A DNA stretch of 64,000 bases from Photobacterium swingsii (GTDB lineage: Bacteria > Pseudomonadota > Gammaproteobacteria > Enterobacterales > Vibrionaceae): assembly GCF_024346715.1 (NCBI RefSeq), contig NZ_AP024853.1:1767580-1831579 (forward strand), written 5' to 3'. Positions 27,230 to 35,113 of this stretch are shown here, in pieces. A model generated the notes under the pieces. It saw nothing but the letters and a program-made list of their open reading frames with translations. It did not search any database and was not told the DNA's origin. The translations under genes were made by a program, and so were the position numbers. Within the stretch, counting starts at the first letter, position 1; the number at the start of each line of letters is the position of its first letter.

Positions 27230-27826
27230 TTACTTTTTTAATGCTGTCACTGTATAGACAGTCCAATAGCGCTGTTGACCCGTTAGTTGGGAAGAGCGTT
27301 CTCGTTTTTCTTGCCAAGCTATAATATAAAATCCGTCCAAAAGGGCTTCAATTTCTTCCTTTGTGTGGGTAAGAATCGGCAAGTTTTCATCAACGCCTAC
27401 ATCATCTTTTCCGATAAAGTGTCCGCAAAAAATACCGCCACTAAAGAGGCTTTTGGTCATTTTTTGCCAAAAAATCGTAAACTCATCGGGTTTACTGTAA
27501 AACAGGCAAGCGCTGGCATTAACCAGGTGGGAGCGAGGAAACTGGTATTCAGCAAAAGAACTGATTTTGACATCAAGCATGGGGTTGGCTGTTGCTAATG
27601 CATGTTGAGCCAGTTTCTCTATGGTCGGTAAGTCTTTATCAAATGCATATACTTGGAAACCTTGTTCAAGCAGGTACAAAGCATCTCGTCCTGCACCACA
27701 GCCACAGTCTACGGCAATGTTCATGGTTTGGCGCTCACCAAGAAACTGATTAGCCTCGACGACATGTGGTCGTGGGGGAAGCAAAGATTGAGTGTTGAGG
27801 TAGTTTAACCAGTCGACCGTAGCCAT
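27230..27826 (-). CDS. TehB-like SAM-dependent methyltransferase
   Basis: The class I methyltransferase fold is shown by VDCGCGAGRDALYLLEQGF (motif I) and YAFDKD (motif II acidic residue). The spacing resembles the tellurite-resistance TehB family. I place the start at the ATG at 27826, six bases after AAGG, giving 198 residues; an upstream in-frame start adds 22 residues with no ribosome binding site. A TehA/SLAC1-like transporter gene lies about 640 bases away on the same strand with a DUF2750 gene between. Confidence 0.8.
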   Translation of the reverse strand: MATVDWLNYLNTQSLLPPRPHVVEANQFLGERQTMNIAVDCGCGAGRDALYLLEQGFQVYAFDKDLPTIEKLAQHALATANPMLDVKISSFAEYQFPRSHLVNASACLFYSKPDEFTIFWQKMTKSLFSGGIFCGHFIGKDDVGVDENLPILTHTKEEIEALLDGFYIIAWQEKRERSSQLTGQQRYWTVYTVTALKK

Positions 27827-28015
27827 AACACGCCTTGTTGTTACCAAAATGCTCACTAAGTATAACGAGTTGGTAAATAGATGATTGCTCACTTTTTGGA
27901 CATAAGGTGTGAGTTGCTAAAATTGGTCATAATAACTTCACGTATTACTCGTAATTTTTGATAAAATAGGTTCCAATCATCGCCAATTTGGCAACGAACT
28001 AGTAGAGAGAAAATT

Positions 28016-28369
28016 ATGACCAAGTTAACGTCGGACATCCAAGCTAATCAGGACCTATTCGTGACTGAAAGCCAAGACACCCGTTTTGTTTGGGGTCTTT
28101 GTAATGAAGAAGGTGATTGGCTAGCCGTTGACTCATCTGAATTTGAAAATTCAGAAGTGATGCCATTTTGGTCGAACAAAGAAGACGCTCAAACTCATTG
28201 TGTTGATGAGTGGGCTGAGTTCAGCGTTGCAGAATTACCATTGGATATCTTTGTAGAAGATTGGATGATCACACTTGCAGAAGATGGTGTTCTAGTTGGC
28301 CTAAACTGGAATGATCAGCTTGAAGGTGGCGAACTAGAGCCATCAGATGTCGCTAAGCTTTACATCTAA
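28016..28369 (+). CDS. DUF2750 domain protein
   Basis: This acidic 117-residue soluble protein matches the DUF2750 pattern: WGLCNEEGDWLAV, PFWSNKEDAQTHCVDEW, FVEDWMITLAEDG and VGLNWNDQLEGGELEP. The family function is unknown. A strong terminator follows. Confidence 0.85.
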   Translation: MTKLTSDIQANQDLFVTESQDTRFVWGLCNEEGDWLAVDSSEFENSEVMPFWSNKEDAQTHCVDEWAEFSVAELPLDIFVEDWMITLAEDGVLVGLNWNDQLEGGELEPSDVAKLYI

Positions 28370-28420
28370 TCTTCTTAGGTAATAGGGTGGGTTAATACCT
28401 TAAGTGTATTACCTACAACC

Positions 28421-28452
28421 AAACGGCTCTGAAGTAATTCAGAGCCGTTTTT
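28421..28452 (+). terminator. Terminator after DUF2750 gene
   Basis: A perfect 13-bp stem with a GTAA loop (28421-28433 with 28438-28450) is followed by TT, giving a five-T run. It lies before the convergent transporter gene. Confidence 0.9.
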
Positions 28453-28463
28453 GTTTGGGTAGT

Positions 28464-29432
28464 TTATAGCGGTTGCTTCGTTAATGGTTTTGATTGGTAC
28501 TGCCCATAGTAATAACGCGCGTATTGGTAACTGACCCAAGCAACAAGCCCTGTTGCGACTGTTATTTCTAACAACCCGAGCTTTTCAAGCCATGCCCACT
28601 GTGGAAAATCTTCAATCAAAAACTGTTTTAAACGCTCACTGGCGACTGCACTAATAACCGATGGGAAAGTAACGGCAGCTAACGATGGCTGAAAACGTTG
28701 CTTTAACAGATCGAAGTAACAGAGATAGACCAATATGGTCATAGTGATTCCTACACCCGCTAATGCGCCAGTTAGGATAAGATCGGGTTCTTGTACGTTC
28801 AATAGGTAAGCCGCCAACGATAAATTCACGGGAGCAGCCATGATGGCAAGTGTCGGCCGTGCCTTTCGAGGGAGTCGCCCAGCAAAGCATAAGCGGTATA
28901 AAACAACTGGCAGCATGATGAAATATAGAGTGATACATATATCCGTCATGGCGAGGGCAAAAGCATGATGCCCAATTTGTACACCTGCTAACGTGCCACT
29001 AATTGCGCCGACAGGATAAAGAAACCAGCTTGGGTAAAGGTGGATTAAGCGAAAGCTGCGAAGCTGAAAGAAGAAAAAACACACCAGCATGACATAGTGC
29101 AGCGAAAGCGCGGGATACCATAATAATCGTGCACTATTAATATGAATAGAAGAGAGATAATCGGCCAGCACCAGCAACGTCATGGTCATAGGCGCCATTA
29201 GACTGCCGTAGAGAGGGTGTTTTAAATCTTGGATAAATAGTGTTGGGTTGAGCAGGTACTTGAGTAACACAGGTAGGAGTAAACAAGCCCCAATAAAAGC
29301 AAAAATACTGCGTAGTGCATGAGAATGTTCAGGAAGAAATAAAGACCAGGCAAGGCCTAAACCTGTGGTACCTAGAGCGAGTGCGGCTTGTGCGGTAGGA
29401 ATACCTTGTAGTCGAGACGCCAAACTAGCCAT
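28464..29432 (-). CDS. TDT-family (TehA/SLAC1-like) transporter
   Basis: The 322-residue protein has about ten membrane segments and the family signature around LPRKARPTLAIMAAPVNLSLAAYL (residues about 190-213 region, key R, P and N). TDT proteins include TehA (tellurite resistance), the malate transporter Mae1 and the plant SLAC1 anion channel. It probably moves anions or weak organic acids. The TehB-like methyltransferase is nearby but separated by a convergent gene, so functional pairing is uncertain. Confidence 0.85.
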   Translation of the reverse strand: MASLASRLQGIPTAQAALALGTTGLGLAWSLFLPEHSHALRSIFAFIGACLLLPVLLKYLLNPTLFIQDLKHPLYGSLMAPMTMTLLVLADYLSSIHINSARLLWYPALSLHYVMLVCFFFFQLRSFRLIHLYPSWFLYPVGAISGTLAGVQIGHHAFALAMTDICITLYFIMLPVVLYRLCFAGRLPRKARPTLAIMAAPVNLSLAAYLLNVQEPDLILTGALAGVGITMTILVYLCYFDLLKQRFQPSLAAVTFPSVISAVASERLKQFLIEDFPQWAWLEKLGLLEITVATGLVAWVSYQYARYYYGQYQSKPLTKQPL

Positions 29433-30105
29433 TTATACTGTGAGCCTTGTCATGTGAGTAAAAAAGAAACAATATTTTACACTATTTATGGCCGTAGATT
29501 CATGAAGTAATCGGCATTTATTCCCTTTATTAAGTCATTTCAATTGCTTAGGTGCATGTGTGGCGAAAGGTGATCTAAGCCATAAAAATTCGTTATTTAA
29601 TTTGCCAAAAGCCAGATTTATGACCATATTTATAGTGAACCTGCAATGAGTTGTTTCATAGCATTTCGGAGGAAAGCTGTTTTATTCTGTCTCAAGGGTG
29701 TAGGTTCGGATGTAGTGAGTAGAAAAGGCTCTTGCATCGTCAAATGCATCGGTAGTGATTGGACTGGTACATTACAATTTGGATAGCAACACAAAACTAA
29801 AATACTTCTTCGCTAAATTATAGCGCTCGATAAACGATTGACGTTACGAGCACGGCAAACTCAACGTAGTGAGTGGCGGAGCCTGATATAAAGTTACATT
29901 TGTTACAAGAGACATAGCAACATAGCTCCAAGTACAATGTTACACGACTCAAATGTACTAGTAACGTACATGAAATAAAGATAGACAGTAACAACGTAGA
30001 GTAACAAATGGCCTTGAGTGTACTGAACTAAGTAGACTAAGGATAAAAACAAACAAGCCGCACTGCAATGGTGCGGCTTTTCTTTTTCAGTAACAAGATC
30101 AAATG
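29433..30105. ncRNA. Long non-coding stretch, candidate structured RNA ending at a terminator
   Basis: No supported CDS occurs in 673 bases. Toward the right end the sequence has complementary elements: CATTTGTTAC at 29897-29906 pairs with GTAACAAATG at 30001-30010, and ATGTAC/GTACAT (29953-29971) forms a local hairpin. The segment ends in an intrinsic terminator whose T run reads in the + direction. This layout could be a regulatory RNA of about 150-200 bases transcribed rightward. Strand and promoter are not established, and the terminator may simply serve the convergent GGDEF gene. Confidence 0.3.
30055..30086. terminator. Terminator between the non-coding stretch and the GGDEF gene
   Basis: A 9-bp stem AAGCCGCAC/GTGCGGCTT with a seven-base loop is followed on the + strand by TTCTTTTT and on the - strand by GTTTGTTTTT, so it can act in both directions. 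Confidence 0.85.
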
Positions 30106-30106
30106 G

Positions 30107-32281
30107 TTATTGATGCTCTCTAATTGTTGGTGCTACTAACGTATGGCTTTCATAAGCAACAAAGGTGTTTCGGCTTTGTGTTTTTGCATGGTAGAGCGCT
30201 TCGTCTGCATATTGAATTAAGCCGTTAATGTCCATCTCATCTGCAGTATTTGGGTACCAGCAATAGCCCCCAATTGAAAGAGTGATAATAGAAGCGCATT
30301 TGGAAGCGTGATGTGGAATAGAAAGTTGTTCAACCGCATGTTGCACCTTCTGCACTTTCGGATGACAAATCTCAAGCGGTTGCCCGTACAAGATCACTAA
30401 AAACTCATCGCCACCGAAACGAAAAACATAATCATCGCTGAAAGTAAATTCTTGCTTAAAAATGGCAGATAGCTGGGCAAGTACTTTGTCACCTTCATGA
30501 TGGCCATAATAATCGTTATAACCTTTATAAAAATCAATATCGATCATTAAGCAGGTGATGGGCTGCTGAGAATGCTGCGCGTTATGCAATAACTTAGGCA
30601 CAACTTTCTCTAATTCATAGCGATTAAGTAGTTGTGTCAGTGGGTCTTGTCGCGACAAGCTATCTAACTTGTTATTAATAATCTCAAGTTCATGCTGTTG
30701 TTTGCGCAGTATTTGCGTTTGTCGCTGGTTTTCAAGTGATACTGCAATAAAGCTGGCTAACTGTTCTGCGAGATCACAATGGTAGCTTTGGTATAGATAC
30801 GCAGTTTTATGTTCTAAAAATAGCGCACCGATAGTTTTGTTATTTAAATTAATAGGCGTAACGATGGCAGATTGGTTACGTTCACCATCACCAAAGTACA
30901 TCTGTCGATCTAAATGGTTGAGATTAATGTATGTTGAAACTTCTTTCTCAGAACTTGTGTTCAGCAACAGTGTTTTTTGGTGATGAATGCAGTATGCCTC
31001 TAAACTTGAAATATTCTCACAGCTAATAGTAAAAGGAGTAATCAGTTCGCTATCTTCAATGAAATGGTTGTAATTAAGAACTTGGTTATCTTCGTTATAA
31101 AGCGCGATCCCAAAAACATGGATGGGGATGATCTTGTTAATTTGATTAAACACATCAAGTAGGCAGTCATTGAGATTATTGACCGTAGCGATATTTTGAC
31201 CAATCTGCGTAATGATCTTTAAGTTACCGTGTAACATCTGTAATGAATCATGTTCACGTTTTTGCTCACCCAGTTTAAGAATACTTTCTATATATTCAGT
31301 CTCATTACTTGTGGCACGTTTAAGCTCTTGGTTGGCGAGTTCAGCTTGTTTCGCTATCGCTTCTTTTTCTAACACGAGATCACCATGCTGGTGATGAATT
31401 TCAGCTTCAAGTCGATACAGTTGAATTCTTAGCTGGTAGTTTTGTTCTTTATGAATCAGTAACTGTGCCTGATGGCATCGTTCTAGCGACAAATCCAGTT
31501 TGCCGGATGCTTTTAACAGTAGGGCGTAGTGGTACAAGTTGTCACTGCGCCCCATATATTCGTATGTTTGAAGAAAAGACAAATCCGCTTTACGGTAGAA
31601 CGGCGTTGCAATGTCATATTCGCCTTTTAATGTAAGCAAGCGAGCCTTGTATGCATAGGCAAAACCCATAGAGCGTGAGCAATCGAGTGCTTTGGCGATA
31701 GCGATACTCTGTTCAATGTAATGAAAAGCACCGTCTAGACACCCAAGGTGTCCTTCTGCTAGCGCAATATTGTCCAGCGCTAGGGTTAGACAGCTTTGTT
31801 CATTGTTGGATTTGGCAAGATCTACAGCTTTTAAACAGTATCTTTTAACACGCTCAAAATCGCCAAGCGATAAGTAAGTATCACCAACATTGAGGTTAAG
31901 TAAGAGTTTTAAGTTTTCGTCTTCGACGGTATTACTTTGCTGAGCTGCTAAGAAGTGCTTCAAAGCTTGGTGATATTGACCAATGAGTGAATAAATTGTG
32001 CCTAGGTGAACATCACAATACAGATGCAGAACTTTGTTTTTATTACTATTGCAGAGTATCTGACAATGGATGAAATAGGGGATTGCATGTTCAATAGTAT
32101 GGCTACGGTACACATCGTAAGCCGTTAAAAAGCAATCATATTCATCAGGTAGGGTGATGCCTTCGATGGCAATCATTTGATTGATTTCAGCACGTAGCTG
32201 TTTAACAGCGTCATGTTTTGTTGATTGCTGAAGGCGTGTCAGTTTAGTGAGAATGAGAGAAAGTGTACGCGCTTTACTCAT
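30107..32281 (-). CDS. TPR-GAF-GGDEF diguanylate cyclase
   Basis: The N-terminal half (about residues 60-330) holds TPR-like helical repeats such as GTIYSLIGQYHQAL and GDTYLSLGDFERVK. A GAF-like domain (about 370-530) and a GGDEF domain with RFGGDEF at 623-627 follow, so it should make cyclic di-GMP. There is no membrane segment. I use the ATG at 32281 (724 residues); a TTG 24 codons upstream would extend it. It probably senses a small ligand or protein partner. It is the opposite enzymatic activity to the EIIC-EAL protein. Confidence 0.88.
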   Translation of the reverse strand: MSKARTLSLILTKLTRLQQSTKHDAVKQLRAEINQMIAIEGITLPDEYDCFLTAYDVYRSHTIEHAIPYFIHCQILCNSNKNKVLHLYCDVHLGTIYSLIGQYHQALKHFLAAQQSNTVEDENLKLLLNLNVGDTYLSLGDFERVKRYCLKAVDLAKSNNEQSCLTLALDNIALAEGHLGCLDGAFHYIEQSIAIAKALDCSRSMGFAYAYKARLLTLKGEYDIATPFYRKADLSFLQTYEYMGRSDNLYHYALLLKASGKLDLSLERCHQAQLLIHKEQNYQLRIQLYRLEAEIHHQHGDLVLEKEAIAKQAELANQELKRATSNETEYIESILKLGEQKREHDSLQMLHGNLKIITQIGQNIATVNNLNDCLLDVFNQINKIIPIHVFGIALYNEDNQVLNYNHFIEDSELITPFTISCENISSLEAYCIHHQKTLLLNTSSEKEVSTYINLNHLDRQMYFGDGERNQSAIVTPINLNNKTIGALFLEHKTAYLYQSYHCDLAEQLASFIAVSLENQRQTQILRKQQHELEIINNKLDSLSRQDPLTQLLNRYELEKVVPKLLHNAQHSQQPITCLMIDIDFYKGYNDYYGHHEGDKVLAQLSAIFKQEFTFSDDYVFRFGGDEFLVILYGQPLEICHPKVQKVQHAVEQLSIPHHASKCASIITLSIGGYCWYPNTADEMDINGLIQYADEALYHAKTQSRNTFVAYESHTLVAPTIREHQ

Positions 32282-32597
32282 GGTGCCAATCCGTGGAATG
32301 AATTCATCATGCAAAATATAGAACGTTATACCGTAATAAAAAGGTGTAAACAATAGTACATTTAGCTATTAATATTCTTGTTTTTACTAACAATAAGCAT
32401 CAGTAATAAAGTATATATTGCTTCCATATACTGGCGGTAAATATTGTAATAATAATTCTTATATGTGATCTTATGATATGCGCAAGTGATAACTCAGTGG
32501 CTAAATAGAGACATAATGGTTATTTAGCAACCGTCTGAACATAAATGTCGAATTTATTCTTTACAGCTATCTGCTGCACCCGTATTATTCGCGCCAT

Positions 32598-32688
32598 GGA
32601 GAGATGGCTGAGTGGTTGAAAGCACCGGTCTTGAAAACCGGCATACGTTTGTAGCGTATCTAGGGTTCAAATCCCTATCTCTCCGCCA
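32598..32688 (+). tRNA. tRNA-Ser(UGA), CCA encoded
   Basis: The sequence folds as a serine tRNA: acceptor stem GGAGAGA with TCTCTCC, D-arm, anticodon stem CCGGT/ACCGG with loop CTTGAAA (anticodon TGA at 32632-32634), a long variable arm, T-arm GGGTTCAAATCCC, discriminator G and encoded CCA. It is followed at once by a terminator. Confidence 0.96.
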
Positions 32689-32696
32689 CTTTCAAG

Positions 32697-32725
32697 AAAG
32701 GCGCTAATTTATTAGCGCCTTTTTT
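32697..32725 (+). terminator. Terminator after tRNA-Ser
   Basis: The stem AGGCGCTAA/TTAGCGCCT with a TTTA loop is flanked by A and followed by a run of T. Confidence 0.9.
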
Positions 32726-32779
32726 ACGTTTGAGGGAAATGAAAAGGGTGTGTACCAAATCTGCCATACCCACAGCGTT

Positions 32780-33012
32780 CCGCCAATTTTAAAGAAGCCA
32801 GCTTAATCGCTGGCTTTTTTGCATCTGATGCATGGCAATGAATAGGTAGGATGCCGAAGACTAGAGTAGGGAGCACCTGAGCGAAGTGAAAGCACATCGC
32901 CTGTGCCGAAGGCGTGAAAAAGCAATAGCCCGAAGGCGGCGAACTTGTAAGCAGTAAATCCGTATTACTCCGATACTTTCAGATTAGCCTAATAGATGTG
33001 CTGGGCTTTTTC
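32780..33012 (+). repeat. Two degenerate copies of the tRNA-Ser 3' end plus terminator
   Basis: After the true tRNA the pattern 'TCCGCCA - short spacer - hairpin - T run' recurs. At 32779-32820 TTCCGCCA is followed by a spacer and the stem AAGCCAGC/GCTGGCTT with T run. At 32969-33012 a weaker version reads TCCGATACTTTCAGATTAGCC...GGGCTTTTT. The first T-run is a good terminator. These look like remnants of a tandem tRNA array whose bodies have been lost. The material between (32821-32968) has GAAG-rich spacer-like sequence and no CDS. Confidence 0.4.
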
Positions 33013-33712
33013 GTATTTGTTGGAGGCCGAGGTGGAAAAAACTGTTGGCCATGATCATGAGCAGCTGATGAGGCAGGGTATGCGAGTGATTCACTTTGCT
33101 ACGCTAATAAAGGTACAAACTGATCTTGCCGCTATAAAATAACAACGTCGCTAAATCTCAATCCTTTAATAAAGTAAGAGGGAATGTTTGCTTAGCTATG
33201 CCTTTCTGTTTAAGAGGTGCTTTTATTATATTCATTGAAATAGTCAGTATTTTTATTCCACTCACCCTTAATAACATAATTAACAATTTCATTACCAGAA
33301 ATGGAGATGTATTTCGCTTTTAAGAGAATTTATGCATTTATAACGGCATAAACGTCGCTCTAATGGTGTATAGGTATTAACTTTGGCAAACTTATTGTGA
33401 ACTGGTTATCATAATTCAACGAAATCCACAAAATATGTCATTCAACTCGATGAGATTATATTCACAATTGACGAATCGAACATAAATATAAAATGTAGAA
33501 ATACCCAGATTATTAATAAAAACGTGGATAATTAGTCGTAAAGTGATTATTTATCCTATTTATTCGGCATGCTAGTGAAAAGATGTTTAGAGCTGCGTCA
33601 CATTTACCCTTAATTATTTCACTTACTATTGCGCCACTTCGAACATTCTTTCAAATACGTTACGTTCAATATAAAAACGTATTTATGTACTATATAATAG
33701 GATAATATTCCA
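33013..33712. other. AT-rich non-coding region upstream of the triple RidA gene
   Basis: No CDS is supported in these 700 bases. The left part is moderately GC-containing and the part from about 33150 is AT rich, as expected for a long promoter and leader of a highly expressed gene. Isolated CRP-like half sites (TGTGA near 33400) are present but not convincing. The ridA-like start has AGGA about ten bases upstream of the ATG at 33713. Confidence 0.4.
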
Positions 33713-34978
33713 ATGACTGACGCGATCATCAAAGTTTCTCGTAATACTGAGAACGCACCTCAAAGCACTCTATCAACTCAAACAGTTGCTTTCTCTCACT
33801 ACAATAACTTTTCGGCTCAATTGCCAGTAGACCCTAAAACAGGTGAAATCGTTGTTGGTGACGTAAAAGACCAAGCAGCACAATGTCTAACTAACATCAA
33901 AGCTATCGTAGAAAGCATCGACCATGTAATGGACGACGTTGTTAAAATTAACGTTTTCCTTAAAAACATCGCAGACATTGAAGCTGTAGATGAAGTTTAC
34001 GCGACATTCTTCACTAACCTTCTACCAACTCGCACAGTTGTTCAAGTTAACGCACTGCCAATGGGTGATGCTTTGGTTCAAATGGATGCGCTTATCTCTA
34101 ACGGTGAAGGTACTGCTCCACAAGCTCCTTGTGCTCTTATCAAGCTTTCTCGCAACACTGAAAATGCACCACAAAGCCCAGTTTCAACGCAAACAGTTGC
34201 TTTCTCTCACTACAACAACATCTCTGCTCAACTACCAGTAGACGCTAAAACAGGCGCACTAGTAGAAGGCGGCGTGAAAGAGCAAACTGCTCAGTGTCTT
34301 AAAAACATGAAAGCTGTACTAGAAAGCATCGATGTACCTTTCGATGACATCGTTAAAATCAACATGTACCTAACTGATCTTGCTGATGCTGACGCAGTAA
34401 ACGAAGTTTACTCAACGTTCTTCCCTGATTCAGCTATCGCTCGTACAGTTGCTTATGTACCTGCACGTTCTGTTATCGCAGCAGACGCACTACCAATGGG
34501 CGCATTAGTTCAAATTGATGCTTCTGTATCTCACGGCGACGGCACACCTCCACAAGAAGTTGAAGACCGTCACAACATCGTTATCCGTGCAAACAATACA
34601 GATGCTGCACCACGTAACCCACTACACACACAAACAGTTGCTTTCTCTCACTACAACCACGTTGCAGCTCAACTTCCAGTTGACGTTAAAACAAACGCAA
34701 TCGTAGCTGGCGGTGCTAAAGAGCAAGCTGAGCAGTGCATGAAAAACATCAAAGCTATCGTTGAAAGCGTTGACCACGTAATGGACGACATCGTTAAAAT
34801 TAACATCCAACTTAAAGATGTTGCTGATATCGATGCAGTAAACGAAGTTTACACAACATTCTTCAACGGCGACCTTCCAGCACGTACAGTTGTTGGTGTT
34901 TCTCAAATCGAAATGGGCGCACTAGTTCAAATCGACGCTGTTGTTTCTAACGGTGAAGGTACACTTCCACAAGCTTAA
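33713..34978 (+). CDS. Triple-domain RidA/YjgF-like protein
   Basis: RidA proteins deaminate reactive enamine/imine intermediates and normally are ~130-residue subunits of a trimer. This 421-residue chain contains three complete RidA-like units at about 1-138, 139-281 and 285-421, each with TQTVAFSHYN, AQLPVD, the AIVES/AVLES helix, DDIVKIN and MGALVQxDA. The arginine that aligns with the RidA catalytic arginine is kept in all three (R107, R244, R391). Unit 2 carries a ten-codon insertion that repeats an ARSV element (R252). Codon use looks optimised for high expression. A single-chain pseudo-trimer is the simplest reading. Confidence 0.85.
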   Translation: MTDAIIKVSRNTENAPQSTLSTQTVAFSHYNNFSAQLPVDPKTGEIVVGDVKDQAAQCLTNIKAIVESIDHVMDDVVKINVFLKNIADIEAVDEVYATFFTNLLPTRTVVQVNALPMGDALVQMDALISNGEGTAPQAPCALIKLSRNTENAPQSPVSTQTVAFSHYNNISAQLPVDAKTGALVEGGVKEQTAQCLKNMKAVLESIDVPFDDIVKINMYLTDLADADAVNEVYSTFFPDSAIARTVAYVPARSVIAADALPMGALVQIDASVSHGDGTPPQEVEDRHNIVIRANNTDAAPRNPLHTQTVAFSHYNHVAAQLPVDVKTNAIVAGGAKEQAEQCMKNIKAIVESVDHVMDDIVKINIQLKDVADIDAVNEVYTTFFNGDLPARTVVGVSQIEMGALVQIDAVVSNGEGTLPQA

Positions 34979-35042
34979 TTGCTTAGATTGCAGCTTGCTC
35001 TGTCTTTATTAAGGCAAGCTGCATCATATTAATATAAATTGG

Positions 35043-35098
35043 CAGGCTTTATCATTTGAACCGTGTATTAACGGGTAAATGATAAAGCCTGTTTTTTT
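35043..35098 (+). terminator. Strong terminator after the triple RidA gene
   Basis: A 15-bp stem (35043-35057 with 35077-35091) with a further inner pairing ACCG/CGGG is followed by seven T, fitting a highly expressed transcript. Confidence 0.9.
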
Positions 35099-35113
35099 GT
35101 TATTTCAAGATGA

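Noticed and set aside
33380..33440. CRP-like half site upstream of the triple RidA gene
   Set aside because: Only one TGTGA half is clear; the other half does not match.
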